A stretch of 64,000 nt of DNA, from contig JAGBLF010000004.1 in NCBI GenBank assembly GCA_017635595.1, positions 1-64,000 on the forward strand. The letters run 5' to 3'. The notes under the pieces are model-generated. The model saw only the letters and a list, made by a program, of their open reading frames with translations. It was not told the DNA's origin and did not search any database. Position numbers and translations under genes: made by a program. This document shows, one piece after another, positions 7,771 through 16,344 of this stretch. This DNA comes from Alphaproteobacteria bacterium (lineage in GTDB: Bacteria > Pseudomonadota > Alphaproteobacteria > RF32 > CAG-239). Within the stretch, counting starts at the first letter, position 1. Every line of letters begins with the position of its first letter.

Positions 7771-9476
7771 ATATAAATCAGGGAATCGTCTACACCTTAT
7801 ACAACGAGTGCCAGGATTGTTATAAATGCGTTCGCCGCTGCCCGGTTAAGTCTATCCGCATTCAAGACGGCCATGCTTGCGTATTAGCCGATAAATGTAT
7901 TGCTTGCGGTCGTTGTGTTGCACCGTGTCCGAGCCATGCCAAGCGTGTGCGTAATGATTTGGATAAAGTCAGACAATTGATAAACGGCGGGAAACAGGTT
8001 TATGTATCATTGGCACCGAGTTGGCGTGCTTCTTTTTCGTGTACGTCGGGGCAAATGATCGCTACGCTCAAAAAACTCGGTTTTGCCGGCATAAGCGAAA
8101 CGGCCTTGGGTGCGCAGGAAGTCTCAATCGAAACCGCCCGTTTATTGAATCAAAAAGACAAAGGTTTGATGATATCAAGTGCTTGTCCGGTTATCGTTAA
8201 ATATATCCGGCTTTATAAACCGGATTTGGCCGAATATATTGTACCTATTGCTTCGCCGGCTTTAACGCATGCCAAATTATTGAAGAATACTTACGGCGAA
8301 GATGCGGCGGTGGTCTTTATCGGTCCGTGTATTGCTAAAAAAGACGAATCCGATACGCATAAAGATTTAATCGATTATGCCTTAACTTTCGAAGAATTGA
8401 AATTGTGGCTCAAAGAAACCGATACATCTATCGAATCCGGCGATTGCCTGGGTGAAGAATTTGTGCCGACTTTTGCTTATGAAGGTAATTTATATCCGAT
8501 GGACGGCGGTATGTGCGAAACAATCAAAAGAATCGGTATTGAAGACAAAGTCCATTTATATCAGGTTTGCTCTTTAGAAGCTTTTGATTTGGCGGTTGAT
8601 GAGTTTGCTAAAGAGAATTTGAAAAATCCGGTGTTTATCGAGGCTTTGGCCTGTGCCGGCGGTTGTATGCACGGTCCGTGTATAGCCACGAAATTATCTG
8701 ATGTTAATAATGTTTCGCGTGTTTTGCGCCATGTAAAATATCGCGATAGTATTCCGACAACACCGGATGTGGTTGTACCGCAGGAATATGCACCTTTGGA
8801 TGTGGATCGGCGCACCTATTCGATGGATGAAATTCAGGAAGCTCTGCATCGAATCGGCAAATATTTGCCGGAAGATGAATTGAATTGCGCCGGCTGCGGA
8901 TATCAAACCTGCCGTGACATGGCAAAGGCTCTGTTAAACGGTGATGCCGAGCCGTCAATGTGCGTTTCGTATATGCGAAAATTGGCGACTAAAAAAGCCA
9001 ATGCCATGCTTAAAAGTATTCCTTCGGCAATGGTTATGCTGGATAAAGATTTGCGTATTATGGAGGCCAATGAAGCTTTTGCCCGGATGTTTACCGGTGA
9101 AGAACAAGAAACTTATTTATCGGATTTGCAAAAATTGGCCGGCTTGCCGATACAAACATTTTTCAGTGCCGACAAAGTTTTCGCTTCGGTGTTGGCGAGT
9201 GGCAGTGAGGCTCATAAAGAAAACTATAAATTTAATAATAAATTTTATGATTTGCACGTCTTTCCGATTGAGCAAAACACCAGTATAGGCGTGACGATTA
9301 CCGATATGACCAATGCTAATCATGCACGTGAGATTGTGGCGCAAAAAGCTAAAGAAGTTATCGATAAAAATATTTCTACCGTTCAGCAGATAGCTTGTTT
9401 GCTCGGTGAACATATGGTGCAGACCGAAACGATTTTGAACACGATTGCCAATGAATATAATACGGATGAGGAATAA
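7767..9476 (+). CDS. PAS-containing [FeFe] hydrogenase, sensory (HydS/group C-like)
   Basis: I start at the ATG at 7767 (569 aa; GGAGG at 7758-7762). In order: two [4Fe-4S] ferredoxin motifs (residues 15-55); the H-cluster domain with SSACP (137-141), GPCIAKKDE (186-194) and CAGGC (296-300); a further Fe-S motif with cysteines at 374, 377, 382 and 399; and a PAS domain (about 410-530). In catalytic enzymes the first motif reads TSCCP. Here alanine replaces the proton-relay cysteine while the cluster-binding cysteine stays, as in group C sensory hydrogenases. With a PAS domain and a phosphatase gene next door, it more likely senses H2 or redox state than makes bulk H2. Cytoplasmic. Confidence 0.88.
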   Translation: MNINQGIVYTLYNECQDCYKCVRRCPVKSIRIQDGHACVLADKCIACGRCVAPCPSHAKRVRNDLDKVRQLINGGKQVYVSLAPSWRASFSCTSGQMIATLKKLGFAGISETALGAQEVSIETARLLNQKDKGLMISSACPVIVKYIRLYKPDLAEYIVPIASPALTHAKLLKNTYGEDAAVVFIGPCIAKKDESDTHKDLIDYALTFEELKLWLKETDTSIESGDCLGEEFVPTFAYEGNLYPMDGGMCETIKRIGIEDKVHLYQVCSLEAFDLAVDEFAKENLKNPVFIEALACAGGCMHGPCIATKLSDVNNVSRVLRHVKYRDSIPTTPDVVVPQEYAPLDVDRRTYSMDEIQEALHRIGKYLPEDELNCAGCGYQTCRDMAKALLNGDAEPSMCVSYMRKLATKKANAMLKSIPSAMVMLDKDLRIMEANEAFARMFTGEEQETYLSDLQKLAGLPIQTFFSADKVFASVLASGSEAHKENYKFNNKFYDLHVFPIEQNTSIGVTITDMTNANHAREIVAQKAKEVIDKNISTVQQIACLLGEHMVQTETILNTIANEYNTDEE

Positions 9477-10637
9477 ATGTTCATTGATATAGACTGTGCA
9501 CAAATTAAAAAATACGGCCAAAATGCCTTCGGGGATTATTTTGTATCAAAACGCACGGATAATCAGGAGCGTGTGATAGCCGTATTATCCGACGGTTTGG
9601 GTAGCGGTGTTAAGGCAAATATTTTATCGTGTATGACATCAACCATGATGATGCGCTTTATTGAAGAAGATATCCCTATTCAAAAAGCAGCGCAAACGAT
9701 TATGGACTCGTTGCCGGTTTGTCAGGTTCGTAAAATCAGTTATGCCACTTTTTCGGCAATAGACTGTTGGAATGACGGCTCGGTTTGGGTGGTTGAAGAG
9801 GGAAATCCGACGTTTTTATGGATGCGCGGCAATCAGGAAGTTGAGCCGGAATATCAGGAATATACCTCACCTAAATTTCCGGACAGACATTTGAAAATAT
9901 ATCAGTTTAAGGCCGAAGTCGGTGATAGGCTGGTATTTTGTTCCGATGGTGTTACACAGGCGGGGATTGGTACTTCGGGTTATCCGATTGGGTTTAAAAG
10001 AGAAGGTTTTTTGCGGTATGTAAAAGATTGCATAACCCAAAAATCGGATATTTCAAGTACCGAATTGTCTTCAAAAGTTATTCAAAAAGCGTTGTCGGTA
10101 GAGCCGGAAGAACACGCCGGTGATGACATATCGTGTGCGGTTTTGTATTTCAGAAATCCGCGCAAAGCTATGGTTTTTACCGGTCCGCCGTATAATAAAA
10201 TGAAAGACCGCGAATATTGCTTGTCTTTTAGTTTCTTTAACGGTAAAAAAGCAATTTGCGGCGGTACGACGGCCAATTTGGTTTCCCGCGAGCTTAAACG
10301 GGATATCATTAATTTGCCGCAACCGCAATCGGGCGATTTGCCGCCGGTGGCCGTTATGGATGGGATTGAGTTGGTTACCGAAGGTATTCTGACTCTTACC
10401 CGAGCGGCGGAATATCTCGAGCGTGAAGAGCTTAAGCATCAAGATGCCGCCGGTCAGCTGGTTGATTTCTTTTTAAGTTCGGACATGATTGAGTTTATGG
10501 TCGGTGCTATGCTTAATCAGGCACATTATGATCCGACATTGCCGATTGAAATAGAAGTCAGAAGAACTATTATTAAGAAAATAAAGAAACTGTTGGAAGA
10601 AAAGTATTTTAAACAAGTTACGATCCATTATATGTAG
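9477..10637 (+). CDS. SpoIIE/PP2C-type serine phosphatase linked to the sensory hydrogenase
   Basis: The 386-residue protein carries the PP2C/SpoIIE phosphatase core: LSDGLGSGVKA near residues 37-47, LVFCSDGVTQAG at mid-length and HAGDDISCAVL near residue 215, which supply the aspartates of the metal centre. The C-terminal 150 residues are a different domain that I do not recognise. It has no spacing from the hydrogenase stop, so translation is coupled. SpoIIE-type phosphatases adjoin sensory [FeFe] hydrogenases in anaerobes, so a natural reading is that the PAS-hydrogenase signals through protein dephosphorylation. The phosphoprotein substrate and matching kinase are not in the window. Confidence 0.85.
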   Translation: MFIDIDCAQIKKYGQNAFGDYFVSKRTDNQERVIAVLSDGLGSGVKANILSCMTSTMMMRFIEEDIPIQKAAQTIMDSLPVCQVRKISYATFSAIDCWNDGSVWVVEEGNPTFLWMRGNQEVEPEYQEYTSPKFPDRHLKIYQFKAEVGDRLVFCSDGVTQAGIGTSGYPIGFKREGFLRYVKDCITQKSDISSTELSSKVIQKALSVEPEEHAGDDISCAVLYFRNPRKAMVFTGPPYNKMKDREYCLSFSFFNGKKAICGGTTANLVSRELKRDIINLPQPQSGDLPPVAVMDGIELVTEGILTLTRAAEYLEREELKHQDAAGQLVDFFLSSDMIEFMVGAMLNQAHYDPTLPIEIEVRRTIIKKIKKLLEEKYFKQVTIHYM

Positions 10638-10646
10638 GAGAGCCAA

Positions 10647-10907
10647 ATGGAAAAGATAAAAGTAAAAGTATGTCAGGGAACAACTTGTTACGTTATGGGC
10701 GGCGATGTTGTTAAATCTATCCTTGATACCTTAACCGAAAAATATGCCGATAAAGTCGAAATCGTATCTGTCAGATGTTTTGAAACATGCCATAAGCAAG
10801 ATTCTTTTTCGAAAGCACCGTTTGTTTATATTGATGATGAGGTCGTATCATCTGCCAGCGTCGAAAAAGTAATTAATGCGATTGAAAGTAAATTAAGTGA
10901 TGAGTGA
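10647..10907 (+). CDS. Thioredoxin-like [2Fe-2S] ferredoxin, second copy
   Basis: This 86-residue small protein has the same fold signature as the first gene of the operon: CQGTTC (C-x4-C) and CFETC (C-x3-C), ending in a hydrophobic strand and helix. It is preceded by GGAGAG right after the phosphatase stop. Its 3' end overlaps the next gene by eight bases. It probably passes electrons to the second hydrogenase. The two copies are clearly diverged, so this is not a recent duplication. Confidence 0.85.
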   Translation: MEKIKVKVCQGTTCYVMGGDVVKSILDTLTEKYADKVEIVSVRCFETCHKQDSFSKAPFVYIDDEVVSSASVEKVINAIESKLSDE

Positions 10908-12372
10908 AGAACTGGAAACCAGAAGATTAAAACGCGAAGTTTTAGTGCGTATCATTAAAGCTTTTATGTCTGACAATTATGCGGAAAATGTTCGTCTTAT
11001 TCCGTATGAAATGCGTCCGAAAGGGTGCGAAGTCCCGTTCCGTTGCTGTGTGTATAAAGAACGTGCCGTTTTACGTTCCAGAACCATTGCCGGATTGGGT
11101 TTTGCTATGGAAGATGATGATGAGCGCACTCTTCTTTCGGATTTTGCCGAAAAAGCTTTGGAAAGAGAACATCCCGAACCGGAACCTTTAACGGTTTTGC
11201 AAAATGCTTGCAAAGGATGTCCGTCATCAAAAGTTTTTGTAACCGAATTGTGCCAAAATTGCGTGGCTAAGCCGTGTATGAAGGCCTGCCGTTTTGGTGC
11301 CATCAGCAATGACGGTCATCGCTCGGTTATTGATAGTGAAAAATGCAAAAAATGCGGTTTGTGTATGGCAGCATGCCCGTACAGAGCCATTGTTAAAACA
11401 ATAGTGCCGTGTGAAGAAGCTTGTCCGGTCGGGGCTATTGCCAAAGGTGAAGACGGCTTGGCTCATATTGATAAAGATAAGTGCATTTCGTGCGGTAAAT
11501 GTGTATCGGCTTGTCCGTTCGGAGCACCGCATGCTAAATCGCAAGTTATCGATATTTTGAAAAATATTAAAGCGGGCAAAGAGGTTATCGCCCTCATTGC
11601 ACCGGCATTAATCGGACACTTGCCGTGCAAGCCGGAGCAAATTCAAGATGCGTTTTTGAAAATCGGATTTTCTGCCGTTTACGAAGTAGCGCAGGGAGCT
11701 GATGTTACCGCTAAGACAGAAGCTAAAGATTTTCAGGAGCGCTTGGAAAACGGGGCGCCGTTTATGACAACTTCCTGCTGCGCCGGATGGAATGAGCTTG
11801 TTAAGAAGCACATGCCGGAAATCACACCGTATGTTTCAGATGCCAAAACACCGCTTTATTACACGGCGGAAATCGTTAAAAAAGAACATCCGGATGCGGT
11901 AACAGTATTTGTGAGCCCGTGTTTTGCCAAACGCCGCGAGGTTTTGGATAACCCGAATGTTAATTATTTGCTGAATTTTGAAGAATTAGGCGCTATGCTT
12001 ATTGCTTTGGGTATAGAAATTGATGTTTGCGAAGAAAAAGAATTTGAATATCAAAGTTCTAAAGAAGCCAGAGAATTTGCATTAACCGGCGGTGTTGCCC
12101 GCTCGGTTCAAGCTGCCTGGAAAGGTGAAGAAGGTGCCGTCAAACCGGTTGTTGTCAACGGGTTGGATAAAGCGGCTGTTCGTAATTTAAGAGCATATGC
12201 CAAGATGGGTAAGTGCCCTGACGGAAATTTAATTGAAATTATGTGCTGTCAAGGCGGCTGTATAGCCGGTAATGCCTGCCTGGGCTCTCTTAAAGATGCC
12301 TTCAAAAAAGTTACGGATTATGGAAACAAAGGTCAATCATTAGAAACAGAAAGGAAAATTATTAATGACTAA
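10900..12372 (+). CDS. Catalytic-type [FeFe] hydrogenase (group B-like, monomeric)
   Basis: I use the ATG at 10900 (490 aa) overlapping the previous stop; a GTG sits one codon upstream. Residues 1-100 are a non-cysteine-rich N-terminal region. Then come clustered cysteines (104-205), including CKKCGLCMAACP and CISCGKCVSACP ferredoxin motifs. The H-cluster motifs are TSCCAGW (291-297), SPCFAKR (339-345) and MCCQGGC (448-454). The relay cysteine absent from the sensory paralogue is present, so this should be the H2-producing enzyme. The usual TSCCP proline is alanine here. Electrons may come from ferredoxin or from the small 2Fe-2S proteins. The H-cluster needs HydE, HydF and HydG, none of which is in the window. 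Confidence 0.88.
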   Translation: MSEELETRRLKREVLVRIIKAFMSDNYAENVRLIPYEMRPKGCEVPFRCCVYKERAVLRSRTIAGLGFAMEDDDERTLLSDFAEKALEREHPEPEPLTVLQNACKGCPSSKVFVTELCQNCVAKPCMKACRFGAISNDGHRSVIDSEKCKKCGLCMAACPYRAIVKTIVPCEEACPVGAIAKGEDGLAHIDKDKCISCGKCVSACPFGAPHAKSQVIDILKNIKAGKEVIALIAPALIGHLPCKPEQIQDAFLKIGFSAVYEVAQGADVTAKTEAKDFQERLENGAPFMTTSCCAGWNELVKKHMPEITPYVSDAKTPLYYTAEIVKKEHPDAVTVFVSPCFAKRREVLDNPNVNYLLNFEELGAMLIALGIEIDVCEEKEFEYQSSKEAREFALTGGVARSVQAAWKGEEGAVKPVVVNGLDKAAVRNLRAYAKMGKCPDGNLIEIMCCQGGCIAGNACLGSLKDAFKKVTDYGNKGQSLETERKIIND

Positions 12373-14959
12373 TGTTGTAACAGTGGAAGATCTGGATAAA
12401 CTTCTGGATCGTGTTCATATTGCGCAAAATCAATTTGCGACATTTTCTGAAGAAAAAGTCGATGCCATTTTTAAGGCAGCTGCCACAGCCGCCAATAAAA
12501 TGCGTATCGATTTGGCCGAAATGGCTGTCGAAGAAACCGGAATGGGTGTTTTGGAAGATAAAATCATCAAAAATCACTTTGCATCGGAATATATTTATAA
12601 CAAACATAAAGGTGTTAAAACCTGCGGTATCATTAAGCGCGACAAAGCTAACGGTATCAAAATTGTTGCCGCTCCTTTAGGTGTTTTGGCCGGTATTGTT
12701 CCGACAACCAACCCGACATCAACGGCTATTTTTAAATCTCTTATTTGTTTGAAAACCAGAAACGGTATCGTTTTTTCACCGCACCCGCGTGCTAAAAAAT
12801 CAACAATTGCTGCTGCAAAAGTCGTATTGGATGCTGCTGTTAAGGCCGGTGCGCCGAAAGATATTATCGGTTGGATTGAAGAACCGACAATCGAGCTTTC
12901 AAATGCTTTGATGACACATCCTAAAATTCAGGGTATTTTGGCTACCGGCGGTCCGGGAATGGTAAAAGCCGCATATTCAAGCGGTAAGCCGGCTTTAGGT
13001 GTCGGGTCGGGTAATACACCGGCGATTATCGATGAAACGGCAGACATTAAATTGGCCGTATCTTCCATTTTGATGTCAAAAACTTTTGATAACGGTATGA
13101 TTTGTGCTTCGGAACAATCTGTTGTTGTGGTTAAAGATGTTTACGAAGAAGTCAAAAAAGAATTTGTATATCGCGGTGCTTATTTGCTCAACAAAAAAGA
13201 AGCCGAAATGCTGTCCAAGATTATTTTGACGGACAAAGGCGTTAATGCCGCCATCGTCGGTCAGCCGGCGTATAAAATTGCCGAATTGGCCGGATTTAAG
13301 GTGCCGGAAAGCGCCAAAATTTTGCTTGCCGAACAGACAGACTATACCAATGCCAATCCGTATGCACATGAAAAATTGTCTCCGATTTTGACAATGTACA
13401 AGGTTGATAATTTTGAAAAAGCCACCGATGTTGCTTGGGCTTTGATTAATCTCGGCGGTTTGGGGCATACATCTGTTTTATATACGGATGCCCGTGTTCA
13501 AGACAGAGTAGATTTCTATGCGCAAAAAATGCCGACAGGCCGTATTTTGATTAATTCGCCGGCATCACAGGGCGGTATCGGTGATTTATATAACTTCCGT
13601 CTGGAGCCGTCTTTGACACTTGGTTGCGGTTCATGGGGAGGCAACTCGGTCAGCGAAAACGTCGGTGTCAAGCATTTGTTAAACTATAAAACAGTGGCAG
13701 AAAGGAGAGAAAATATGTTATGGTTTAAGGTTCCGCCGAAAATTTATTTCAAACGCGGTTCAACAGATTTGGCTTTGCGTGAATATGAAGGTAAAAAACG
13801 TGCCTTTATCATAACCGACAGATTCCTGTTTGACAGCGGTGCGGTACGTACCATTACCGATACATTGGAAGAAATCGATATCGACTATCAGATTTTCTTT
13901 GATGTTAAGCCGGATCCGACACTTTCTACCGCTAAAACCGCTTTGGCTATGGTTAATACCTATCAGCCGGATTTGATTATCGCTTTGGGCGGCGGTTCGC
14001 CGATGGATGTCGGTAAAATCATTTGGTTGATGTATGAACAACCGGAAACCAACTTTGAAGATATTTCTATGCGCTTTATGGATATCAGAAAACGTATTTG
14101 CTCGATTCCGGATTTGGGTAAAAAAGCCGATTTGGTATGTATTCCGACGACATCGGGTACCGGTTCGGAAGTGACACCGTTCTCTATTATCACCGATGAT
14201 GAAACACACGTTAAATATGCCATTGCCGACTATGCTTTAACGCCGAAAATGGCAATTATCGATGCTAATTTTGTGGACGGTATGCCTAAAGGTTTGACTT
14301 CGGCCGGCGGTATTGATGCTTTGGTACACTCTATCGAAGCCTATGTTTCTTGTATGGCAACAAACTATACCAACTCTTTGGCTCTGGAAGCAATCAAACA
14401 AATTTTCCGCTATTTGCCGCGTTCGTATGAAAATGGTGCAAATGATCCGGTTGCTCGCGAAAAAATGCACAATGCGGCAACGATTGCCGGTATGGCGTTT
14501 GCCAATGCCTTTTTGGGGCTTTGTCACTCCATGGCTCATAAATTGGGTGCTATGTACAACATTCCGCACGGTATAGCCAATGCTTTGTTGTTGTGCCAAA
14601 TCATTCGCTTTAACGCAACGGATTGCCCGAAAAAACAAGCTATTTTCCCGCAATATGTTGCTCCGGAAGCTAAAAAGCGCTATGCTCAAATTGCTCATGT
14701 TTTATATTTGGGTAATGAAAACAGCACTGATGACGAAAAAGTCGAGTTGTTGTTAAAAGCTATTGTTGAATTAAAGAAAAAAATCGGTATTCCGTCTTCT
14801 ATTCGCGAATACGGTATCGATGAAAAACTCTTTAAGGAAAACTTGGATAAACTTGTTCGTTTGGCCTTTGATGACCAGTGCACCGGCGCTAACCCGGTAT
14901 ATCCGTTGATGAGTGATATCAAACAGATTTATCTGGATGCTTTCGAAGGAAAATTTTAA
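12365..14959 (+). CDS. adhE: Bifunctional acetaldehyde-CoA/alcohol dehydrogenase AdhE
   Basis: The 864-residue protein has full AdhE architecture. An N-terminal CoA-acylating aldehyde dehydrogenase domain (about 1-440) has the catalytic cysteine in GMICASEQS. A C-terminal iron-dependent alcohol dehydrogenase domain has GGGSPMDVGKIIW, TTSGTGSEVTPFSII and the metal-binding HSMAHKLG and IPHGIANA histidines. It reduces acetyl-CoA to ethanol, reoxidising two NADH. Its start overlaps the hydrogenase stop by eight bases, which makes it part of the Rex-controlled operon. It has the usual length for the family. AdhE normally assembles into spirosomes. Confidence 0.95.
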   Translation: MTNVVTVEDLDKLLDRVHIAQNQFATFSEEKVDAIFKAAATAANKMRIDLAEMAVEETGMGVLEDKIIKNHFASEYIYNKHKGVKTCGIIKRDKANGIKIVAAPLGVLAGIVPTTNPTSTAIFKSLICLKTRNGIVFSPHPRAKKSTIAAAKVVLDAAVKAGAPKDIIGWIEEPTIELSNALMTHPKIQGILATGGPGMVKAAYSSGKPALGVGSGNTPAIIDETADIKLAVSSILMSKTFDNGMICASEQSVVVVKDVYEEVKKEFVYRGAYLLNKKEAEMLSKIILTDKGVNAAIVGQPAYKIAELAGFKVPESAKILLAEQTDYTNANPYAHEKLSPILTMYKVDNFEKATDVAWALINLGGLGHTSVLYTDARVQDRVDFYAQKMPTGRILINSPASQGGIGDLYNFRLEPSLTLGCGSWGGNSVSENVGVKHLLNYKTVAERRENMLWFKVPPKIYFKRGSTDLALREYEGKKRAFIITDRFLFDSGAVRTITDTLEEIDIDYQIFFDVKPDPTLSTAKTALAMVNTYQPDLIIALGGGSPMDVGKIIWLMYEQPETNFEDISMRFMDIRKRICSIPDLGKKADLVCIPTTSGTGSEVTPFSIITDDETHVKYAIADYALTPKMAIIDANFVDGMPKGLTSAGGIDALVHSIEAYVSCMATNYTNSLALEAIKQIFRYLPRSYENGANDPVAREKMHNAATIAGMAFANAFLGLCHSMAHKLGAMYNIPHGIANALLLCQIIRFNATDCPKKQAIFPQYVAPEAKKRYAQIAHVLYLGNENSTDDEKVELLLKAIVELKKKIGIPSSIREYGIDEKLFKENLDKLVRLAFDDQCTGANPVYPLMSDIKQIYLDAFEGKF

Positions 14960-14961
14960 TA

Positions 14962-15576
14962 ATGACGGCAATTTCAAACAAAATAATTAATCGATTGACA
15001 CTGTATCACTGCATTTTGAAGTATACGGCGAAAGATCAGACGAATATTTCAAGTTTTGAAATTGCCGATTTATTGAATTTAAATGATTCTTTAGTGCGCA
15101 AGGACATCGCTCTGTGCGGTGTCCTCGGGCACAAAAAACAAGGCTATTTTATCGATGATCTGAAAAAAGCTATTGAGCAAAAACTCGGTTTTACCGAACA
15201 TAAGGAAGTATTTGTTATCGGTGCCGGTAATCTCGGGACGGCGCTTGTCAAATATGCCGATTTTAAAGATTATGGTATAGATATTTTGGCTTTATTTGAT
15301 AATAATGTCGATAAAATAGGGCAGGAAGTTAACGGCAAACGCGTTTTGGCACTTAAAAAACTTGAAGATCTGGTTGCCAGAATCAATGTCAAAAATGTTA
15401 TTTTGGCGGTACCGCCGCAAGTTGCGCAGGAAGTTACCGATTATGCCGTTAAATGCGGCGTACGTTTTATTTGGAATTTTACACCGACGGTTTTAAAAGT
15501 GCCGAAGTCGGTTACGGTTTACTACGAAAATATTGTCAGCAGTTTTATGCAAATGCGTAATTCAACAATTTCATAA
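14962..15576 (+). CDS. rex: Redox-sensing transcriptional repressor Rex
   Basis: The 204-residue protein has the Rex layout: an N-terminal winged helix (about 1-80, with SSFEIADLLNLNDSLVRKDI as the recognition region) and a Rossmann domain with GAGNLGTAL around residue 88. The C-terminal helix fits the domain-swapped dimer. Rex binds DNA when NAD+ prevails and releases it when NADH rises. It starts two bases after adhE, and a perfect Rex operator lies at the operon promoter (7510-7527), so it controls its own synthesis. Rex is common in Firmicutes and Actinobacteria but, to my knowledge, sparse in Alphaproteobacteria. Confidence 0.93.
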   Translation: MTAISNKIINRLTLYHCILKYTAKDQTNISSFEIADLLNLNDSLVRKDIALCGVLGHKKQGYFIDDLKKAIEQKLGFTEHKEVFVIGAGNLGTALVKYADFKDYGIDILALFDNNVDKIGQEVNGKRVLALKKLEDLVARINVKNVILAVPPQVAQEVTDYAVKCGVRFIWNFTPTVLKVPKSVTVYYENIVSSFMQMRNSTIS

Positions 15577-15658
15577 ATTTCGGCTTAAGCAATAAAATAT
15601 TAAATATTTCGGTGTATTTGATGATTATATATAAATAGTAAAGAACAGGCGCCGATCT

Positions 15659-16342
15659 ATGGTTCATCATCACCATCTTCATTCAATAAACAGGGAAAAC
15701 GAAAAGAAAACATTGTGGGTTATTGTTTTAACCTTTATAACAATGGGGGCTGAAATAACTTACGGATATCTGACCAATTCCATGGCCTTATTGGCAGATG
15801 GTTATCACATGGGTACACACGCATTGGCGCTCGGGTTGACGTATGCGGCGTATGTGCTTATGCGCTGTTGTGCCGGTTCGGTCCGGTTTCCGAACGGTAC
15901 CGATAAAATAGGTACTTTGGCCGCTTATACAAGCTCTTTGTTTTTAGGTTTGACAGGTGTATGGATTATTTTTGAAGCAATTTTGCGTTTTATTTCTCCG
16001 CGGCAAATTGATTTTAATGAAGCTATTGTGGTCGCCATTATAGGCTTGGCAGTTAACGGCATTTGCATTGCCGTTATGGAAACCGGCCATCATGAGCATA
16101 ATAAAGCCGGACATCACGATGAAGATTATAATTTTAAGGCGGCATACTATCATATTTTGGCAGATGCGTTGACATCGGTTTTGGCGATTGTTGCACTTAT
16201 TGTCGGAAAACAAGCCGATATTGTTTGCTTAGATGCCATTGTCGGTGCCGTAGGCGGTGTTCTTATTGTTAAATGGGCAGGAGGGTTGCTCTATCATACG
16301 ACGGTTGTTTTGGTTGATATGCGGCAGCAGGAAAAGTCTTAA
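15659..16342 (+). CDS. Cation diffusion facilitator (DmeF-like), short form
   Basis: The 227-residue inner-membrane protein has about six transmembrane helices. It keeps both CDF metal-site halves: DGYHM in helix 2 and HILAD in helix 5. It starts with a histidine cluster (MVHHHHLH) and has a second histidine-rich loop (GHHEHNKAGHHDED), typical of the DmeF branch that exports Co, Zn or Ni. It ends soon after helix 6, so the cytoplasmic C-terminal dimerisation domain of most CDF exporters is missing. The frame is otherwise intact, and domain-less CDFs are known. It stands 82 bases after rex. Confidence 0.85.
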   Translation: MVHHHHLHSINRENEKKTLWVIVLTFITMGAEITYGYLTNSMALLADGYHMGTHALALGLTYAAYVLMRCCAGSVRFPNGTDKIGTLAAYTSSLFLGLTGVWIIFEAILRFISPRQIDFNEAIVVAIIGLAVNGICIAVMETGHHEHNKAGHHDEDYNFKAAYYHILADALTSVLAIVALIVGKQADIVCLDAIVGAVGGVLIVKWAGGLLYHTTVVLVDMRQQEKS

Positions 16343-16344
16343 CC

